A stretch of 64,000 nucleotides of DNA from JACVRW01 sp963728155 (GTDB lineage Bacteria > Actinomycetota > Thermoleophilia > Solirubrobacterales > Thermoleophilaceae), in the NCBI GenBank assembly GCA_963728155.1, contig CAVSJF010000006.1, positions 620,001 to 684,000 of the forward strand. Reading direction: 5' to 3'. The translations under genes and the position numbers were made by a program. The first letter of the stretch is position 1. Every line of letters begins with the position of its first letter. This document shows positions 63,328 through 64,000 of the stretch, piece after piece. The notes under the pieces are model-generated. The model had not been told where the DNA came from, did no database searches, and was given only the letters and a program-made list of their open reading frames with translations.

Positions 63328-64000
63328 GTGAGAAGTACGACCGAACCGCGGATCAGTATGGACGGCCGCATGGCCCGAAGCTTGCCCGAAGAGCAGCAGC
63401 CCAGCTACCGGGCCATCCTGCGCGTGGTGATCACCGTCGTGCTCAGCGCGCTGGCGCTCTACCTGATCTATCGCGTGCGCGAGCCACTCAGCTGGATCGC
63501 CCTGGGCGGCTTCGTGGCCGTCGCCGCCACCGGGCCGGTCAACCTGCTGAGCCGAAAGCTGCCGCGCGGGCTGGCGATCACCCTCGTCTACGTCGGGATC
63601 ATCCTCATTCCGATAGGCCTCGGGGCGATTCTCCTACCGCCCGTGGTCGAGCAGTCGCGTCCGGCTGGCCAACAACCTCCCCGACTACGCGCGGGAGCTC
63701 AACGACGCCTTCGAGGAGAACCCCACCCTGCGGGAGGCCAACGAGAAGTACGACATCACCACGAAGCTCGAGAACGCCGCCGAGAACCTCGTCAGCCGGC
63801 TGGGCGACGCCGCAGGCGCGCTGGTGACCATTGGCGCGAGCCTCGTGTCGTCGATCTTCGCGCTGGTCACGATCCTCGTGGTCAGCATGTTCCTGGTGGG
63901 CCGAGGCAAGCGATGGCGCGACGCCGCGCTGCGCCAACGCCCGCCCCATCAGGCGGAGCGCATCACGCGGGCCACCGACAAGATCGCCTACGCGGTGGGC
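63328..64000 (+). CDS. AI-2E family transporter, N-terminal part (one frameshift, cut by window edge)
   Basis: A polytopic protein of the AI-2E/PerM (DUF20) family. From GTG at 63328 (or ATG at 63358) it shows YRAILRVVITVVLSALALYL, then VREPLSWIALGGFVAVAATG and LAITLVYVGIILIPIGLGAI. After PPVVEQS the frame shifts near 63655 and continues with LANNLPDYARELNDAFEENP and LGDAAGALVTIGASLVSSIF up to the edge. Members export small molecules or act as Na+/H+ antiporters; the substrate here is unknown. Confidence 0.8.
   Translation, partial: MRSTTEPRISMDGRMARSLPEEQQPSYRAILRVVITVVLSALALYLIYRVREPLSWIALGGFVAVAATGPVNLLSRKLPRGLAITLVYVGIILIPIGLGAILLPPVVEQSRPAGQQPPRLRAGAQRRLRGEPHPAGGQREVRHHHEARERRREPRQPAGRRRRRAGDHWREPRVVDLRAGHDPRGQHVPGGPRQAMARRRAAPTPAPSGGAHHAGHRQDRLRGG

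Overview
The window is high-GC DNA from a bacterium that is most likely an actinobacterium of the class Thermoleophilia (Solirubrobacterales-like). This placement is inferred from base composition, gene order, frequent GTG/TTG starts, -10-like TANNNT hexamers lying 7-9 bases before several start codons, and some unusual domain architectures. No marker-gene phylogeny could be run.

The backbone is one long minus-strand housekeeping supercluster. In transcription order (high to low coordinates) it runs tig, clpP, clpX, valS, folC, ndk, maf, mreB, mreC, mreD, mrdA (PBP2), rodA and rng; then, after a break, rplU, rpmA, a DUF1028 gene, obgE, proB, proA, nadD, rsfS and tRNA-Ala; then leuS, comEA and comEC, with comEC running off the left edge. 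Much of this order (tig-clpX, valS-folC-maf-mreBCD, rplU-rpmA-obg, nadD-rsfS-comEA-comEC) is also found in Bacillus and other Gram-positives, so it is ancient synteny. It joins protein quality control, translation, cell-wall elongation, proline synthesis, ribosome maturation and DNA uptake.

Accessory blocks interrupt the backbone. At 1.6-10.0 kb there are an amidinohydrolase facing a PLP decarboxylase, an epoxide-hydrolase-like protein, an LtrA protein and a DUF47/PhoU-like regulator preceded by a 161-bp palindrome. At 18.1-34.4 kb there are transporters, cupins, two tandem secreted beta-helix proteins, redox and central-metabolism enzymes, and a large LuxR-family (LAL) regulator. At 47.8-52.4 kb there is a two-gene cell-surface block: a secreted protein built from about forty 11-residue repeats, and a membrane protein that joins extracytoplasmic peptidoglycan-binding domains to a cytoplasmic serine-recombinase-like domain lacking the catalytic serine. 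This block is the most unusual content of the window. The right end (58.2-64.0 kb) carries ion and metal transport proteins (ZIP, K+ channel, ClC, DUF1269, AI-2E permease family) and a metallo-beta-lactamase-fold hydrolase.

Many clearly conserved genes are split by single-base frameshifts, often in C or G runs. They include proA, obgE, DUF1028, the beta-helix pair, an aldehyde dehydrogenase, the LAL regulator, valS (at least five), the recombinase-like gene, the repeat gene, ClC, the MBL hydrolase and the AI-2E permease. Because essential genes such as valS and obgE are affected, I read most of these as consensus errors in a draft or metagenomic assembly. I annotate each such gene once, across its full span, and state where the frame changes.
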